This document shows positions 1 to 8,368 of a stretch of DNA of 64,000 nucleotides, in pieces. The notes below the pieces were generated by a model, which was not told where the DNA came from, made no database searches, and worked only from the letters and a program-made list of their open reading frames with translations. The number at the start of each line of letters is the position of its first letter. The stretch's first letter is position 1. The DNA is from Streptomyces olivochromogenes. Lineage in GTDB: Bacteria > Actinomycetota > Actinomycetes > Streptomycetales > Streptomycetaceae. The translations under genes were made by a program, and so were the position numbers. The stretch is from contig NZ_KQ948457.1 in NCBI RefSeq assembly GCF_001514115.1, forward strand, positions 311,829-375,828, written 5' to 3'.

Positions 1-257
1 TGTACCCGGGGGACAGCCCGTCCGACGTCTCCTTCGACGTCGTGGTGCCCGCCGGCAGCCTGTTCCTTCTCGGTGACCACCGCAGAGACTCGAGCGACTC
101 CCGCGACCACCTGGGGTCTCCCGGCGGCGGCATGATCCCCGTCGGTGATGTGATCGGCAGGGCCGACTGGATCGCCTGGCCCGCGGGCCACTGGACCCGG
201 CTGCAGCGTGCCGCCGCCTACGCGCGTGTGCCCACCGCGGACGGTGCCCATGGGTAA
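1..257 (+). CDS. sipW: Type I signal peptidase, C-terminal part (SipW-like, cut by window start)
   Basis: The reading frame is open from base 3 to the TAA at 255-257, so only the last 84 residues are present. They hold the conserved late signal-peptidase block (LLGDHRRDSSDSRDH, matching the family GDxRxxSxDSR box) followed by the usual V-IGRADWIAWP segment. The catalytic Ser and Lys lie upstream of the window. The protein ends without a second hydrophobic anchor, unlike the following genes. It is the first of four consecutive signal peptidase genes, the arrangement known as sipW-X-Y-Z in Streptomyces, and its stop overlaps the ATG of the next gene. The family call is firm; the W assignment rests on position. 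Confidence 0.85.
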   Translation, partial: YPGDSPSDVSFDVVVPAGSLFLLGDHRRDSSDSRDHLGSPGGGMIPVGDVIGRADWIAWPAGHWTRLQRAAAYARVPTADGAHG

Positions 258-1332
258 CCGTGGCAGGCCACGTGGGGTCTCCGACCACGCCGCCGACAAC
301 CTGCTGCCTACCGGCACCCGGCGGGCCGCCGGCGGCGCCGTCCGGCCCGGCCGTGCCGAGCGCCGCAAGCTCCAGCGCAAGGTCAAGCGGCGCCGACGGC
401 GCTCCGCGATCAAGGAGATACCCCTCCTCGTGGGCGTCGCGGTGCTCATAGCGCTGGTCCTCAAGACCTTCCTCGTCCAGGCCTTCGTGATCCCGTCGGG
501 TTCCATGGAGAACACGATCCAGATCGGCGACCGTGTGCTCGTCGACAAGTTCACGCCATGGTTCGGCTCCAAGCCCCAGCGCGGCGACGTCGTCGTCTTC
601 AAGGATCCCGGTAACTGGCTGGCCGGGGAGAAGACCACCAAGAAGAACGACCCGGTCGTCGTCAAGCAGGTCAAGGAGGGCCTGACGGCCATCGGTCTGC
701 TGCCCTCCGACAACGACAAGGACCTCATCAAGCGGGTCGTCGCGGTCGGCGGCGACACCGTGAAGTGCTGCGACACCCAAGGGCGCGTGACCGTCAACGG
801 CATGCCGCTCAACGAGTCGTACATCCAGGCCGGGAACAAGCCATCGGACTTCTCCTTCGAGGAGACCGTGCCCAAGGGTCGTCTCTGGGTGATGGGCGAC
901 CATCGAGCCAACTCGGCCGACTCCCGCTACCACCGCACCGAGAAATACGGCGGTACCGTCTCCGAGAGCTCGGTCGTCGGCAGAGCCATGGTCATCGCCT
1001 GGCCCTTCGGGCACTGGACCCGGCTGAAGGAACCGGACACGTTCGCGTCCGTACCGAGCGGGTCGGCAACCGCTCTCGGCGCGTCGCATAGGGTGGCGTC
1101 CGCGGATCTCAATCGATTGATCCCGCTCCCGAGCCCTGCGGAACTCCCGCTCGTTATGGGAGTGGTGGGCCTGCGCCGGATCCGGCGCAGGCGGCGGCAC
1201 GGAGTGAGGAGTGGATGTGGGGGATTTGGCGGTCGGCGCACGATCCGGACACGATGGCCCCGAGGAGCAGCCGGAGCGACCCGACGGATCGGCCACCCCG
1301 GCCACGAACGACGTCACTGGTTCCGGGAGTGA
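250..1332 (+). CDS. sipX: Type I signal peptidase SipX
   Basis: Membrane serine protease that removes signal peptides from exported preproteins on the outer face of the membrane. The ATG at 250 overlaps the sipW stop (ATGGGTAA), suggesting translational coupling. A basic, Arg-rich N-terminus (residues 30-52) precedes one membrane helix (about 57-79). The nucleophile is Ser85 in PSGSMENT and the general base is Lys161 in DLIKRVVAVGGD; the GDHRANSADSR box follows. A weakly hydrophobic C-terminal segment (LPLVMGVVGL) precedes an Arg cluster. Oddity: the last roughly 40 residues are Arg/Gly-rich, have poor GC at third codon positions, and overlap the start of sipY by about 116 bases, as if an original stop had been lost. 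Confidence 0.9.
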   Translation: MGNRGRPRGVSDHAADNLLPTGTRRAAGGAVRPGRAERRKLQRKVKRRRRRSAIKEIPLLVGVAVLIALVLKTFLVQAFVIPSGSMENTIQIGDRVLVDKFTPWFGSKPQRGDVVVFKDPGNWLAGEKTTKKNDPVVVKQVKEGLTAIGLLPSDNDKDLIKRVVAVGGDTVKCCDTQGRVTVNGMPLNESYIQAGNKPSDFSFEETVPKGRLWVMGDHRANSADSRYHRTEKYGGTVSESSVVGRAMVIAWPFGHWTRLKEPDTFASVPSGSATALGASHRVASADLNRLIPLPSPAELPLVMGVVGLRRIRRRRRHGVRSGCGGFGGRRTIRTRWPRGAAGATRRIGHPGHERRHWFRE

Positions 1333-2167
1333 CTCCGGGGACGGTGGCGACGGTACGAAGGAGCAGGGCGAGCAGGAGCCGAAGCCCAAGAAGCCGCGTT
1401 CCTTCTGGAAGGAGCTTCCGCTCCTCATCGGTATCGCGCTCGTTCTCGCGCTGCTGATCAAGACTTTCCTGGTCCAGGCGTTCTCGATTCCCTCGGACTC
1501 GATGCAGAATACGCTTCAGCAGGGCGACCGGGTCCTGGTCGACAAGCTCACCCCGTGGTTCGGTTCGGAGCCCTCGCGCGGCGAGGTGGTCGTCTTCCAC
1601 GACCCCGACAAATGGCTGGAGGGCGAGCCCACGCCCAACCCGAACGCCGCGCAGACGTTCCTCAGCAAGATCGGCCTGATGCCGTCGGCCAACGAGAAGG
1701 ACCTCATCAAGCGGGTCATCGGTGTCGCCGGTGACACGATCGAGTGCAAGGGCACCGGCCCGCTGAAGGTCAACGGCAAGGCACTGAACGAGGACTCGTA
1801 CGTCTACGTCGGGAACACCCCGTGCAGCGTCGACGACCAGGGCGGCCAGTTCAAGGTGACGGTACCCAAAGGCAAAATCTGGGTCATGGGTGACCACCGG
1901 CAGAACTCGCTGGACTCGCGCTATCACCAGCAGGACGATCACCAGGGCTTCGTGCCGGTGGGCAATGTCGTCGGCCGCGCCATCGTGATCGCCTGGCCGC
2001 CCACCCGCTGGGACACGCTGCCGATCCCCGACACCTTCGACCAGAACCTCAGCGCGGCCGCTCCCGGCGCGCTCGGGCTGGCCGGCGCGGTGCCGCTGGT
2101 GCTGTGGCGCAGGCGTCGCCTTACCGCCGGAAACCCGAGGGTTTCTGGTCGGGGTACCGCCGGGTAG
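1217..2167 (+). CDS. sipY: Type I signal peptidase SipY
   Basis: Signal peptidase I with a long acidic/Ser-Gly-rich cytoplasmic N-terminus (about 60 residues), one membrane helix (about 66-88), catalytic Ser95 in PSDSMQNT and Lys165 in DLIKRVIGVAGD, then the GDHRQNSLDSR box. A C-terminal hydrophobic stretch (PGALGLAGAVPLVLW followed by RRRR) looks like the second anchor reported for some Streptomyces signal peptidases. GTG 1217 is preferred because GGAG at 1208-1211 sits at good spacing; GTG 1211 in the same frame is possible but too close to that Shine-Dalgarno. The start lies inside the sipX tail. About 80 bases separate it from sipZ. Confidence 0.9.
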   Translation: MGDLAVGARSGHDGPEEQPERPDGSATPATNDVTGSGSDSGDGGDGTKEQGEQEPKPKKPRSFWKELPLLIGIALVLALLIKTFLVQAFSIPSDSMQNTLQQGDRVLVDKLTPWFGSEPSRGEVVVFHDPDKWLEGEPTPNPNAAQTFLSKIGLMPSANEKDLIKRVIGVAGDTIECKGTGPLKVNGKALNEDSYVYVGNTPCSVDDQGGQFKVTVPKGKIWVMGDHRQNSLDSRYHQQDDHQGFVPVGNVVGRAIVIAWPPTRWDTLPIPDTFDQNLSAAAPGALGLAGAVPLVLWRRRRLTAGNPRVSGRGTAG

Positions 2168-2248
2168 GGTGCCGTCCCAGATCGCCGATCTTCCGCGGCC
2201 CGCAGGTGGGGCCGTGGGATCGATTCTCCGAGTTGGGGGAGCACTGGG

Positions 2249-2992
2249 ATGAGCAGGACGTCAGGTCGTACGGACGAGGGCCGCGGGCGGCTCGGCAGCG
2301 TGCTGTCGGGGCTGGCCGTGGCCCTCGGCTGTGTGCTCTTTCTCGGCGGCTTCGCCTGGGGCGCGATCGAATACCAGCCGTACACCGTGCCGACCGAGTC
2401 GATGGTGCCGACCATCAAGGCGGGCGATCGCATTCTGGCCCAGCGCATCGACGGCGGTGACGTCGAGCGCGGCGATGTCATCGTCTTCAAGCAGAAGAGC
2501 TGGGGCGACATGCTCCTCGTCAAGCGGGTCGTCGCGGTCGGCGGTGACACGGTCGCGTGCTGCACGAACGGCAAGCTGACCGTCAACGGCAAACAGATCG
2601 ACGAGCCGTATCTCGCCAAGGGCCAGGCCGCGGAGTCGACCCAGATCCCGACCGTCGAGGTACCCAAGGACCGGCTCTTCCTGCTCGGCGACGAGCGCAG
2701 CGGCTCACTGGACTCCACGGCACACCTCACCGAGGCCTTCAACGGCACCGTCGCGCGCAGCGCGGTGAAGGGCCGTGTGGACGCCATCGCCTGGCCGATG
2801 AACGGCATGCTGGCGCGCCCCACGGGCTTCGAGAAGCTGGGCGGGATCTCGTCGCCCGGGCCGCTGCGGCTGGTCCTGACCGCCATCGTGGTCGGCGCGG
2901 TGCTGGTGCTGGGCGGAGCGGCGTACGGGCCGATCGCCACGCGGCTGAGCCGGCGCGGCAGGACGCGTACGGAGCTCGCCGGTGCCGCCTGA
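2249..2992 (+). CDS. sipZ: Type I signal peptidase SipZ
   Basis: 247-residue signal peptidase I with an N-terminal membrane helix (about 15-39), catalytic Ser51 in PTESMVPT, Lys92 in LVKRVVAVGGD, and a C-terminal helix (about 207-228, LRLVLTAIVVGAVLVLGG) followed by basic residues, so it is likely anchored at both ends. The late box is degenerate (GDERSGSLDS instead of GDxRxxSxDS). ATG 2249 is preceded by GGGGGAG. In S. lividans sipZ is known to head a separate transcript from sipWXY, which fits the 81-base gap here. Its end overlaps the Nudix gene by 11 bases. Confidence 0.92.
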   Translation: MSRTSGRTDEGRGRLGSVLSGLAVALGCVLFLGGFAWGAIEYQPYTVPTESMVPTIKAGDRILAQRIDGGDVERGDVIVFKQKSWGDMLLVKRVVAVGGDTVACCTNGKLTVNGKQIDEPYLAKGQAAESTQIPTVEVPKDRLFLLGDERSGSLDSTAHLTEAFNGTVARSAVKGRVDAIAWPMNGMLARPTGFEKLGGISSPGPLRLVLTAIVVGAVLVLGGAAYGPIATRLSRRGRTRTELAGAA

Positions 2993-3512
2993 GGCGTCGT
3001 ACGGGGGTTCGGACGAGGACTCCAGCGACGGCGGGCCCCGGAAGGTCGCCCGGGTCGTGCTGCTCGACGAGCAGGACCGCATTCTGCTGCTGCACGGTCA
3101 CGAGCCGGACGATCCGGCGGACGACTGGTGGTTCACGCCCGGCGGGGGCCTCGAGGGCGATGAGACGCGCGAGGAGGCCGCGCTGCGGGAACTCGTGGAG
3201 GAGACCGGCATCACCGAGGTCGAGCTGGGCCCGGTGCTGTGGCAGCGGAGCTGTTCGTTCCCGTTCGCGGGGCGGCGCTGGGACCAGGACGAGTGGTACT
3301 TCCTGGCCCGTACGAGCCAGAAGGGAACCGTCGCCGCCGGGCTGACGGAGCTGGAACGGCGCAGTGTCGCCGGAGCGCGCTGGTGGACGTGCCGGGAACT
3401 GACCGAGGCACATGAGACGGTGTATCCGACCAGACTCGCCGGGCTGCTGCGCAGGCTGCTCGACGAGGGTCCTCCGGCCAGGCCCGAGATCCTCGACACC
3501 GAAATCGTCTAG
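2982..3512 (+). CDS. Nudix hydrolase
   Basis: Predicted soluble hydrolase of a nucleoside-diphosphate-linked substrate; substrate unknown. A complete Nudix box lies at residues 54-76 (GGGLEGDETREEAALRELVE then ETG), fitting GX5EX7REUXEEXGU with all metal-binding glutamates. The 176-residue length is normal for a single-domain MutT/NudF-like protein. The GTG start at 2982 overlaps the sipZ stop and has GGAG seven bases upstream, so it is probably co-translated with sipZ. Position directly behind the signal peptidases is a conserved Streptomyces arrangement rather than evidence of a shared pathway. Confidence 0.9.
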   Translation: MPPEASYGGSDEDSSDGGPRKVARVVLLDEQDRILLLHGHEPDDPADDWWFTPGGGLEGDETREEAALRELVEETGITEVELGPVLWQRSCSFPFAGRRWDQDEWYFLARTSQKGTVAAGLTELERRSVAGARWWTCRELTEAHETVYPTRLAGLLRRLLDEGPPARPEILDTEIV

Positions 3513-3567
3513 AGGCTCGCGGGGCTGGCGCACAATAGGGGGACGCACGGCTGAAGGGGAACATGCC

Positions 3568-3876
3568 ATGAGCGCCGAGGACCTCGAGAAGTACGAGACC
3601 GAGATGGAGCTGAAGCTCTATCGGGAGTACCGCGACGTCGTCGGTCTGTTCAAATATGTGATCGAGACCGAACGGCGCTTCTACCTCACCAACGACTACG
3701 AGATGCAGGTGCACTCGGTCCAGGGTGAGGTGTTCTTCGAGGTGTCCATGGCGGACGCCTGGGTGTGGGACATGTACCGACCTGCTCGTTTCGTGAAGCA
3801 GGTGCGTGTCCTCACGTTCAAGGACGTGAATATCGAGGAGCTGAACAAGAGCGATCTGGAACTGCCGGGCGGTTGA
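3568..3876 (+). CDS. DUF2469 family protein
   Basis: Small acidic protein of 102 residues, conserved in actinobacteria and of unknown function. The N-terminus (MSAEDLEKYETEMELKLYRE) and the aromatic-rich middle (ETERRFYLTNDYEMQ, DAWVWDMYRP) are what I recognise as DUF2469. ATG 3568 is chosen over longer upstream extensions because AAGGGGA lies at 3554-3560 and the extension would run back into the Nudix gene. No signal peptide, membrane helix or catalytic motif is visible. It commonly sits between signal peptidase and yraN genes. Confidence 0.88.
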   Translation: MSAEDLEKYETEMELKLYREYRDVVGLFKYVIETERRFYLTNDYEMQVHSVQGEVFFEVSMADAWVWDMYRPARFVKQVRVLTFKDVNIEELNKSDLELPGG

Positions 3877-3993
3877 TGACGGGCCAGGAACCCTCGTGTG
3901 GGTGAGGGAGCTGTCCACAGTCGGCCGTTTGTCCACCAAGATCCAATAGCCGGTCGAAGTGGCCTCAGTGTTGGCGCCGGAGGTGGTGCCGAC

Positions 3994-4365
3994 ATGAACA
4001 CACCCGAGGCACGCAACGCACTGGGCAAGTACGGCGAGGATCTGGCCGCGCGACGGCTGACCGAGACCGGGATGACGGTCCTGGCACGCAACTGGCGCGG
4101 CGGCAGGACCGGCGAGATCGACATCGTGGCCCGGGACGGCGACGCGCTCGTCGTCTGCGAGGTCAAGACGCGCAAGGCGGGGGCCTTCGAGCACCCGATG
4201 GCGGCCGTCACGCCGGCCAAGGCACAGCGCCTGCGCGGCTTGGCCGAACGCTGGCTCCAGGAACACGGCGGGGCGCCACCCGGCGGCGTCCGCATCGATC
4301 TGGTCGGCGTTGTCCTCCCCGATCGCGGCGCCCCCGTGGTCGAGCACGCGCGGGGGGTGGCCTGA
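3994..4365 (+). CDS. yraN: YraN / UPF0102 nuclease-fold protein
   Basis: 123-residue protein of the UPF0102 family, a restriction-endonuclease-like fold. The hallmark residues are present: GEIDIVARD and, after a short loop, CEVKTRK, which together give the D-ExK type metal site (Asp in EIDIV; Glu and Lys in EVKTR). The N-terminal GKYGEDLAARRLTETGM helix is also typical. ATG 3994 follows GGAGGTGGT. The gene ends in a one-base overlap (TGATG) with the ComM-like ATPase and precedes dprA, placing it among DNA-uptake or recombination-related genes; biochemical function in Streptomyces is not established. Confidence 0.9.
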   Translation: MNTPEARNALGKYGEDLAARRLTETGMTVLARNWRGGRTGEIDIVARDGDALVVCEVKTRKAGAFEHPMAAVTPAKAQRLRGLAERWLQEHGGAPPGGVRIDLVGVVLPDRGAPVVEHARGVA

Positions 4366-5990
4366 TGGGATTCGCGCGTACCTGTGCGGTGGCCCTCGTG
4401 GGCGTCGAGGGTGTGGTCGTCGAGGTCCAGGCGGACCTGGAGCCGGGCGTGGCGGCCTTCACCCTGGTCGGCCTGCCCGACAAGAGCCTGACCGAGAGCA
4501 AGGACCGGGTCCGGGCGGCGGTGGTGAACTCCGGCTCGGCGTGGCCCCAGAAGAAGCTCACGGTCGGCCTGAGCCCGGCATCCGTACCCAAGGGCGGCAG
4601 CGGTTTCGACCTGGCCGTCGCCTGCGCGGTGCTGGGAGCCGCCGAACGCATCGATCCCCGGGTGCTCTCCGACATCGTGATGATCGGCGAGCTGGGCCTC
4701 GACGGACGCGTGCGGCCGGTGCGGGGCGTGCTGCCGGCGGTCCTCGCCGCAGCGGACGCCGGGTACGAGCAGGTGGTGGTGCCCGAGTGCGCGGCCGCCG
4801 AGGCCTCGCTCGTACCGGGGATCTCGGTGCTGGGGGTGCGCAGTCTGCGCCAGCTGATCGCGGTGCTCACGGACGAGCCGGTGCCCGAGGAGGATCCGGA
4901 CGAGCAGGGGCGACCGGATCCGCTGATGGCGGGACTGCGGATGCCCGGCACGGGCGCCGCCACCGGCATGCACAGCATGGGCGCGGCCCAGCACGACCAC
5001 GGTCACGACCTCGCCGACGTCGTGGGCCAGCACTCGGCACGGACCGCCGTGGAGGTCGCGGCGGCGGGCGGCCACCACCTCTTCCTGGAAGGTCCCCCGG
5101 GGGCGGGCAAGACGATGCTCGCCGAGCGGCTGCCGGCCATCCTGCCGCGCCTCACCAAGGGCGAATCCCTGGAGGTCACCGCCGTCCACTCGGTCGCAGG
5201 CCTGCTACCACCGGGCAAACCCCTGGTCGACATCGCTCCCTACTGCGCCCCGCACCACTCGGCGACCATGCAGGCCCTCGTCGGCGGCGGCCAGGGGATC
5301 GCACGGCCGGGCGCGGTGTCCCTGGCTCATCGCGGAGTGCTCTTTCTGGACGAAACGCCCGAATTCGGCAGTCAGGCCCTCGACGCGCTGCGCCAGCCGC
5401 TGGAGGCGGGGCATGTGGTGATCGCGCGCAGTGCGGGGGTGGTGCGGTTTCCGGCGCGGTTCCTGATGGTGCTGGCGGCGAACCCTTGTCCATGCGGCCG
5501 CTTCTCGCTGCGGGACGACCTGTGCGAGTGCCCGCCCTCCATGATCCGCCGCTACCAGGCCAGGCTTTCAGGGCCGCTGCTCGACCGCGTCGACCTGCGG
5601 GTCGAGGTGGACCGCGTCACCCGGTCCGAGCTGACCGAGCGCGGTGCGCGGGGCGAATCCACCGAGACGGTCGCCGACCGGGTGCGGGCGGCCAGGGAGC
5701 GGGCCGCCGCGCGGCTGGAGGGCACGCCCTGGCGGACGAACAGCGAAGTGCCGGGCCGGGAGCTGCGCGGCCGCTGGTACGCGTCCCTGGGCGCGATGGA
5801 CGAGGCGGAGCGGAGCCTTGAGCGAGGTGTCCTGACCGCCCGCGGCCTCGACCGGGTGTTGCGTGTCGCCTGGACCGTCGCGGACCTGGTGGGACACGAC
5901 CGGCCCGGTGCGACGGACGTCGCCCTAGCCCTGCAACTGCGCACCGGGGTCCCCCGCGGGGTGCCGATGGCGATCGGCGCGCTGTCGTGA
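4365..5990 (+). CDS. ComM/YifB-family AAA+ ATPase (Mg chelatase-like)
   Basis: 541-residue ATPase of the YifB/ComM family. Members include Vibrio ComM, a hexameric helicase for branch migration during natural transformation. Residues 1-170 form the N-terminal Lon-S5-like fold (GLPDKSLTESKDRVRAA, then SGFDLAVACAVL). The AAA+ core has Walker A GPPGAGKT at 243-250, Walker B GVLFLDE, and the cysteine cluster NPCPCGRFSLRDDLCECPP seen in many homologues. The C-terminal Mg-chelatase lid ends with SYY-like residues replaced by standard actinobacterial sequence. It is translationally coupled to yraN (one-base overlap) and to dprA (four-base overlap). Confidence 0.9.
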   Translation: MGFARTCAVALVGVEGVVVEVQADLEPGVAAFTLVGLPDKSLTESKDRVRAAVVNSGSAWPQKKLTVGLSPASVPKGGSGFDLAVACAVLGAAERIDPRVLSDIVMIGELGLDGRVRPVRGVLPAVLAAADAGYEQVVVPECAAAEASLVPGISVLGVRSLRQLIAVLTDEPVPEEDPDEQGRPDPLMAGLRMPGTGAATGMHSMGAAQHDHGHDLADVVGQHSARTAVEVAAAGGHHLFLEGPPGAGKTMLAERLPAILPRLTKGESLEVTAVHSVAGLLPPGKPLVDIAPYCAPHHSATMQALVGGGQGIARPGAVSLAHRGVLFLDETPEFGSQALDALRQPLEAGHVVIARSAGVVRFPARFLMVLAANPCPCGRFSLRDDLCECPPSMIRRYQARLSGPLLDRVDLRVEVDRVTRSELTERGARGESTETVADRVRAARERAAARLEGTPWRTNSEVPGRELRGRWYASLGAMDEAERSLERGVLTARGLDRVLRVAWTVADLVGHDRPGATDVALALQLRTGVPRGVPMAIGALS

Positions 5991-7135
5991 GCCAGGAGGA
6001 CGAGAGGCTCCGGCGGGCCTTCCTCGCGCGGGTGATCGAACCGGGCGACGAGGTCTGCGGGCGCTGGCTGCGGGCGGTCGGTGCCGCGGAGGCGGTCCGG
6101 CGGCTCGTCGCGGGCGGCGAGCAACCACGGGGAGTGACGGACAAGCGCTGGGCGGGACTGCGGGCCCGGGCGGAGCGGGCGGATCCGGAGCGGGACCTCG
6201 CGGTGGCGCGGGAGGCCGGGACCCGGTTCGTGTGCCCCGGGGACCCCGAGTGGCCGGCGCAACTCGACGACCTCGGCGACACGCGTCCCACCGGCCTGTG
6301 GGTACGGGGGCGGCCCAGCCTGCGGATATGGGCGCTGCGCTCGGTCGCCGTGGTCGGAGCCCGGGCCTGTACCGAGTACGGCGCCCATATGGCGGCCACG
6401 CTCGGCGCCGGGCTCGCCGAGAGGGGCTGGGTGGTGGTGTCGGGCGGTGCCTACGGGGTGGACGGCGCCGCGCACCGGGGCGCGCTCGGGGCGGGCGGCG
6501 CCACCGTCGCCGTGCTGGCCTGCGGAGTCGACCGGCCCTATCCGCGGGGGCACACCGAGTTGATCACCAGGATCGCCGAACAGGGACTGGTCGTGGGGGA
6601 GTTGCCGCCGGGCGACCATCCCACGCCGAGCAGATTCATCCTCAGGAACCGGGTCATCGCCGCGCTCACCCGGGGGACCGTGGTCGTCGAGGCCGCGTAC
6701 CGAAGTGGCGCGCTGGTCACGGCGCGGGCGGCGCAGCGGCTGGGGCGGTTCGCGATGGGGGTGCCGGGCCCGGTCACCAGCGGGCTGTCGGCCGGGGTGC
6801 ACGAGCTGCTGCGCGGGGAAGCGGTCCTGGTCACGGACGCCGCGGACGTCGCCGAACTGGTGGGCGACATCGGCGAGCTGGCCCCGGACCGGCGCGGGCC
6901 CGTGCTGCCGCGTGACCTGCTGGATCCGGGCGCCGGACGTGTGCTGGCCGCGCTGCCGGCGCGCGGTCTGGCGGGAGCGGAGGACATCGCCCGCGGGGCG
7001 GGGACCACCACGGACGACGCGGTCGGGAGGCTGTACGAACTCCGATCACTTGGTTTCGTCGAACGACACGGCGACGGCTGGAAGTTGACACGCCAGGCAA
7101 TGATCTCGGTCCGCGGTGATCGTCGCGGGTGCTGA
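5987..7135 (+). CDS. dprA: DNA-processing protein DprA (Smf)
   Basis: 382-residue DprA/Smf protein, a single-strand DNA-binding RecA loader in naturally competent bacteria and widely conserved elsewhere. The Rossmann-like core carries VAVVGARACTEYG, VVSGGAYGVDGAAHRGAL and RFILRNRVIAALT, followed by VVVEAAYRSGALVTARAA, all family hallmarks. A C-terminal winged-helix segment (GTTTDDAVGRLYELRSLGFVER) closes the protein. GTG 5987 overlaps the preceding stop by four bases (GTGA). Streptomyces are not classically competent, so a recombination role is an inference from the family. Confidence 0.93.
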   Translation: MSQEDERLRRAFLARVIEPGDEVCGRWLRAVGAAEAVRRLVAGGEQPRGVTDKRWAGLRARAERADPERDLAVAREAGTRFVCPGDPEWPAQLDDLGDTRPTGLWVRGRPSLRIWALRSVAVVGARACTEYGAHMAATLGAGLAERGWVVVSGGAYGVDGAAHRGALGAGGATVAVLACGVDRPYPRGHTELITRIAEQGLVVGELPPGDHPTPSRFILRNRVIAALTRGTVVVEAAYRSGALVTARAAQRLGRFAMGVPGPVTSGLSAGVHELLRGEAVLVTDAADVAELVGDIGELAPDRRGPVLPRDLLDPGAGRVLAALPARGLAGAEDIARGAGTTTDDAVGRLYELRSLGFVERHGDGWKLTRQAMISVRGDRRGC

Positions 7136-7407
7136 CCGAGCGTGTTCGGCCGTCCGGGCGAACGCCGACAGCCTTGGCAATTCCCGCAGTTGATGTCTCT
7201 CGGTGATCACGGAGGGCGACGAACATGCCCCCGAGGGACGCACAGCGGAACGTATCTGCGCACGGCCGATCCGCTCCCCTTCGCGCACTGCGACGCTCCA
7301 GTCACGCTACGCTCACGTGGATTCCGACGCAGGACAGGCAACTCGACATCAGCGCGACAGCTCACCCAGGTCCCCCCAGTTCACGGCAGAACGGCACAAG
7401 GCGACGA

Positions 7408-8250
7408 ATGCCCCAGCACACCTCCGGGTCCGATCGGGCGGCGATCCCCCCAGCCGCCCGCGACGGCGGTAGCGTGCGCCCGCCCGCTCCCTCGACGCTC
7501 GACGAGTTGTGGCGGTCGTACAAGGCGACGGGGGACGAGCGGCTGCGTGAGCAGTTGATCCTGCACTACTCGCCGCTGGTGAAGTACGTCGCCGGGCGGG
7601 TGAGCGTGGGTCTGCCGGCCAATGTGGAGCAGGCCGACTTCGTCTCGTCGGGGGTGTTCGGGCTGATCGACGCGATCGAGAAGTTCGACATCGAGCGGGA
7701 GATCAAGTTCGAGACGTACGCGATCACGCGGATCCGGGGCGCGATGATCGACGAATTGCGGGCACTGGACTGGATCCCCCGGTCGGTGCGGCAGAAGGCG
7801 CGCAATGTGGAACGTGCGTACGCGACGCTCGAGGCTCGGCTGCGGCGGACGCCGTCGGAGGGCGAGGTGGCCTCCGAGATGGGGATCGGGGTGGAGGAAC
7901 TCCACGCGGTCTTCAGTCAGTTGTCGCTGGCCAACGTGGTGGCGCTGGAGGAACTGCTGCACGTCGGCGGTGAGGGCGGTGGCCGGCTGAGCCTGATGGA
8001 CACGCTGGAGGACACCGCTGCGGACAATCCGGTGGAGGTCGCCGAGGACCGGGAGCTGCGGAGGTTTCTGGCACGGGCGATCAACACGCTGCCGGAGCGG
8101 GAGAAGACCGTGGTCACGCTCTACTACTACGAGGGCCTGACGCTCGCGGAGATCGGGAACGTGCTGGGAGTGACGGAGAGCCGGGTGAGCCAGATCCACA
8201 CCAAGTCGGTGCTGCAGTTGCGCGCCAAGCTGGCGAGTTTCGGGCGCTGA
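7408..8250 (+). CDS. whiG: RNA polymerase sigma factor WhiG
   Basis: 280-residue FliA/WhiG-type sigma factor; in Streptomyces WhiG starts aerial hyphae on the sporulation pathway (whiI and whiH are known targets). Region 2 runs from about LDELWRSYKA through LVKYVAGRVSVGLPANVEQADFVSSGVFGLIDAIEKFD to FETYAITRIRGAMIDELRALDWIPRSVR, region 3 follows, and region 4 ends with LYYYEGLTLAEIGNVLGVTESRVSQIH. ATG 7408 (MPQHTSGSD) has AAGG nine bases upstream; an in-frame extension to 7225 is open but unlike known WhiG. The 272-base gap behind dprA (7136-7407) presumably holds its promoter, though I see no convincing -35/-10 pair. Confidence 0.95.
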   Translation: MPQHTSGSDRAAIPPAARDGGSVRPPAPSTLDELWRSYKATGDERLREQLILHYSPLVKYVAGRVSVGLPANVEQADFVSSGVFGLIDAIEKFDIEREIKFETYAITRIRGAMIDELRALDWIPRSVRQKARNVERAYATLEARLRRTPSEGEVASEMGIGVEELHAVFSQLSLANVVALEELLHVGGEGGGRLSLMDTLEDTAADNPVEVAEDRELRRFLARAINTLPEREKTVVTLYYYEGLTLAEIGNVLGVTESRVSQIHTKSVLQLRAKLASFGR

Positions 8251-8368
8251 CCTCGAGTGGGGCAAGCTGCTGAATCGTCCCTGCCTGGTCGCTCCCCTTC
8301 GCTGGCGCGTTCTTTCCGGTGGTGGGAGTGACTGCCGTCCGGGGCGGTCCGTCCGTAAAGTGGAGGGC

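Noticed and set aside
4310..5821. Long overlapping frames on both strands inside the ComM-like and dprA genes
   Set aside because: Products are Arg/Gly/Pro-rich, without domains, and are shadows expected from GC-rich codon use.
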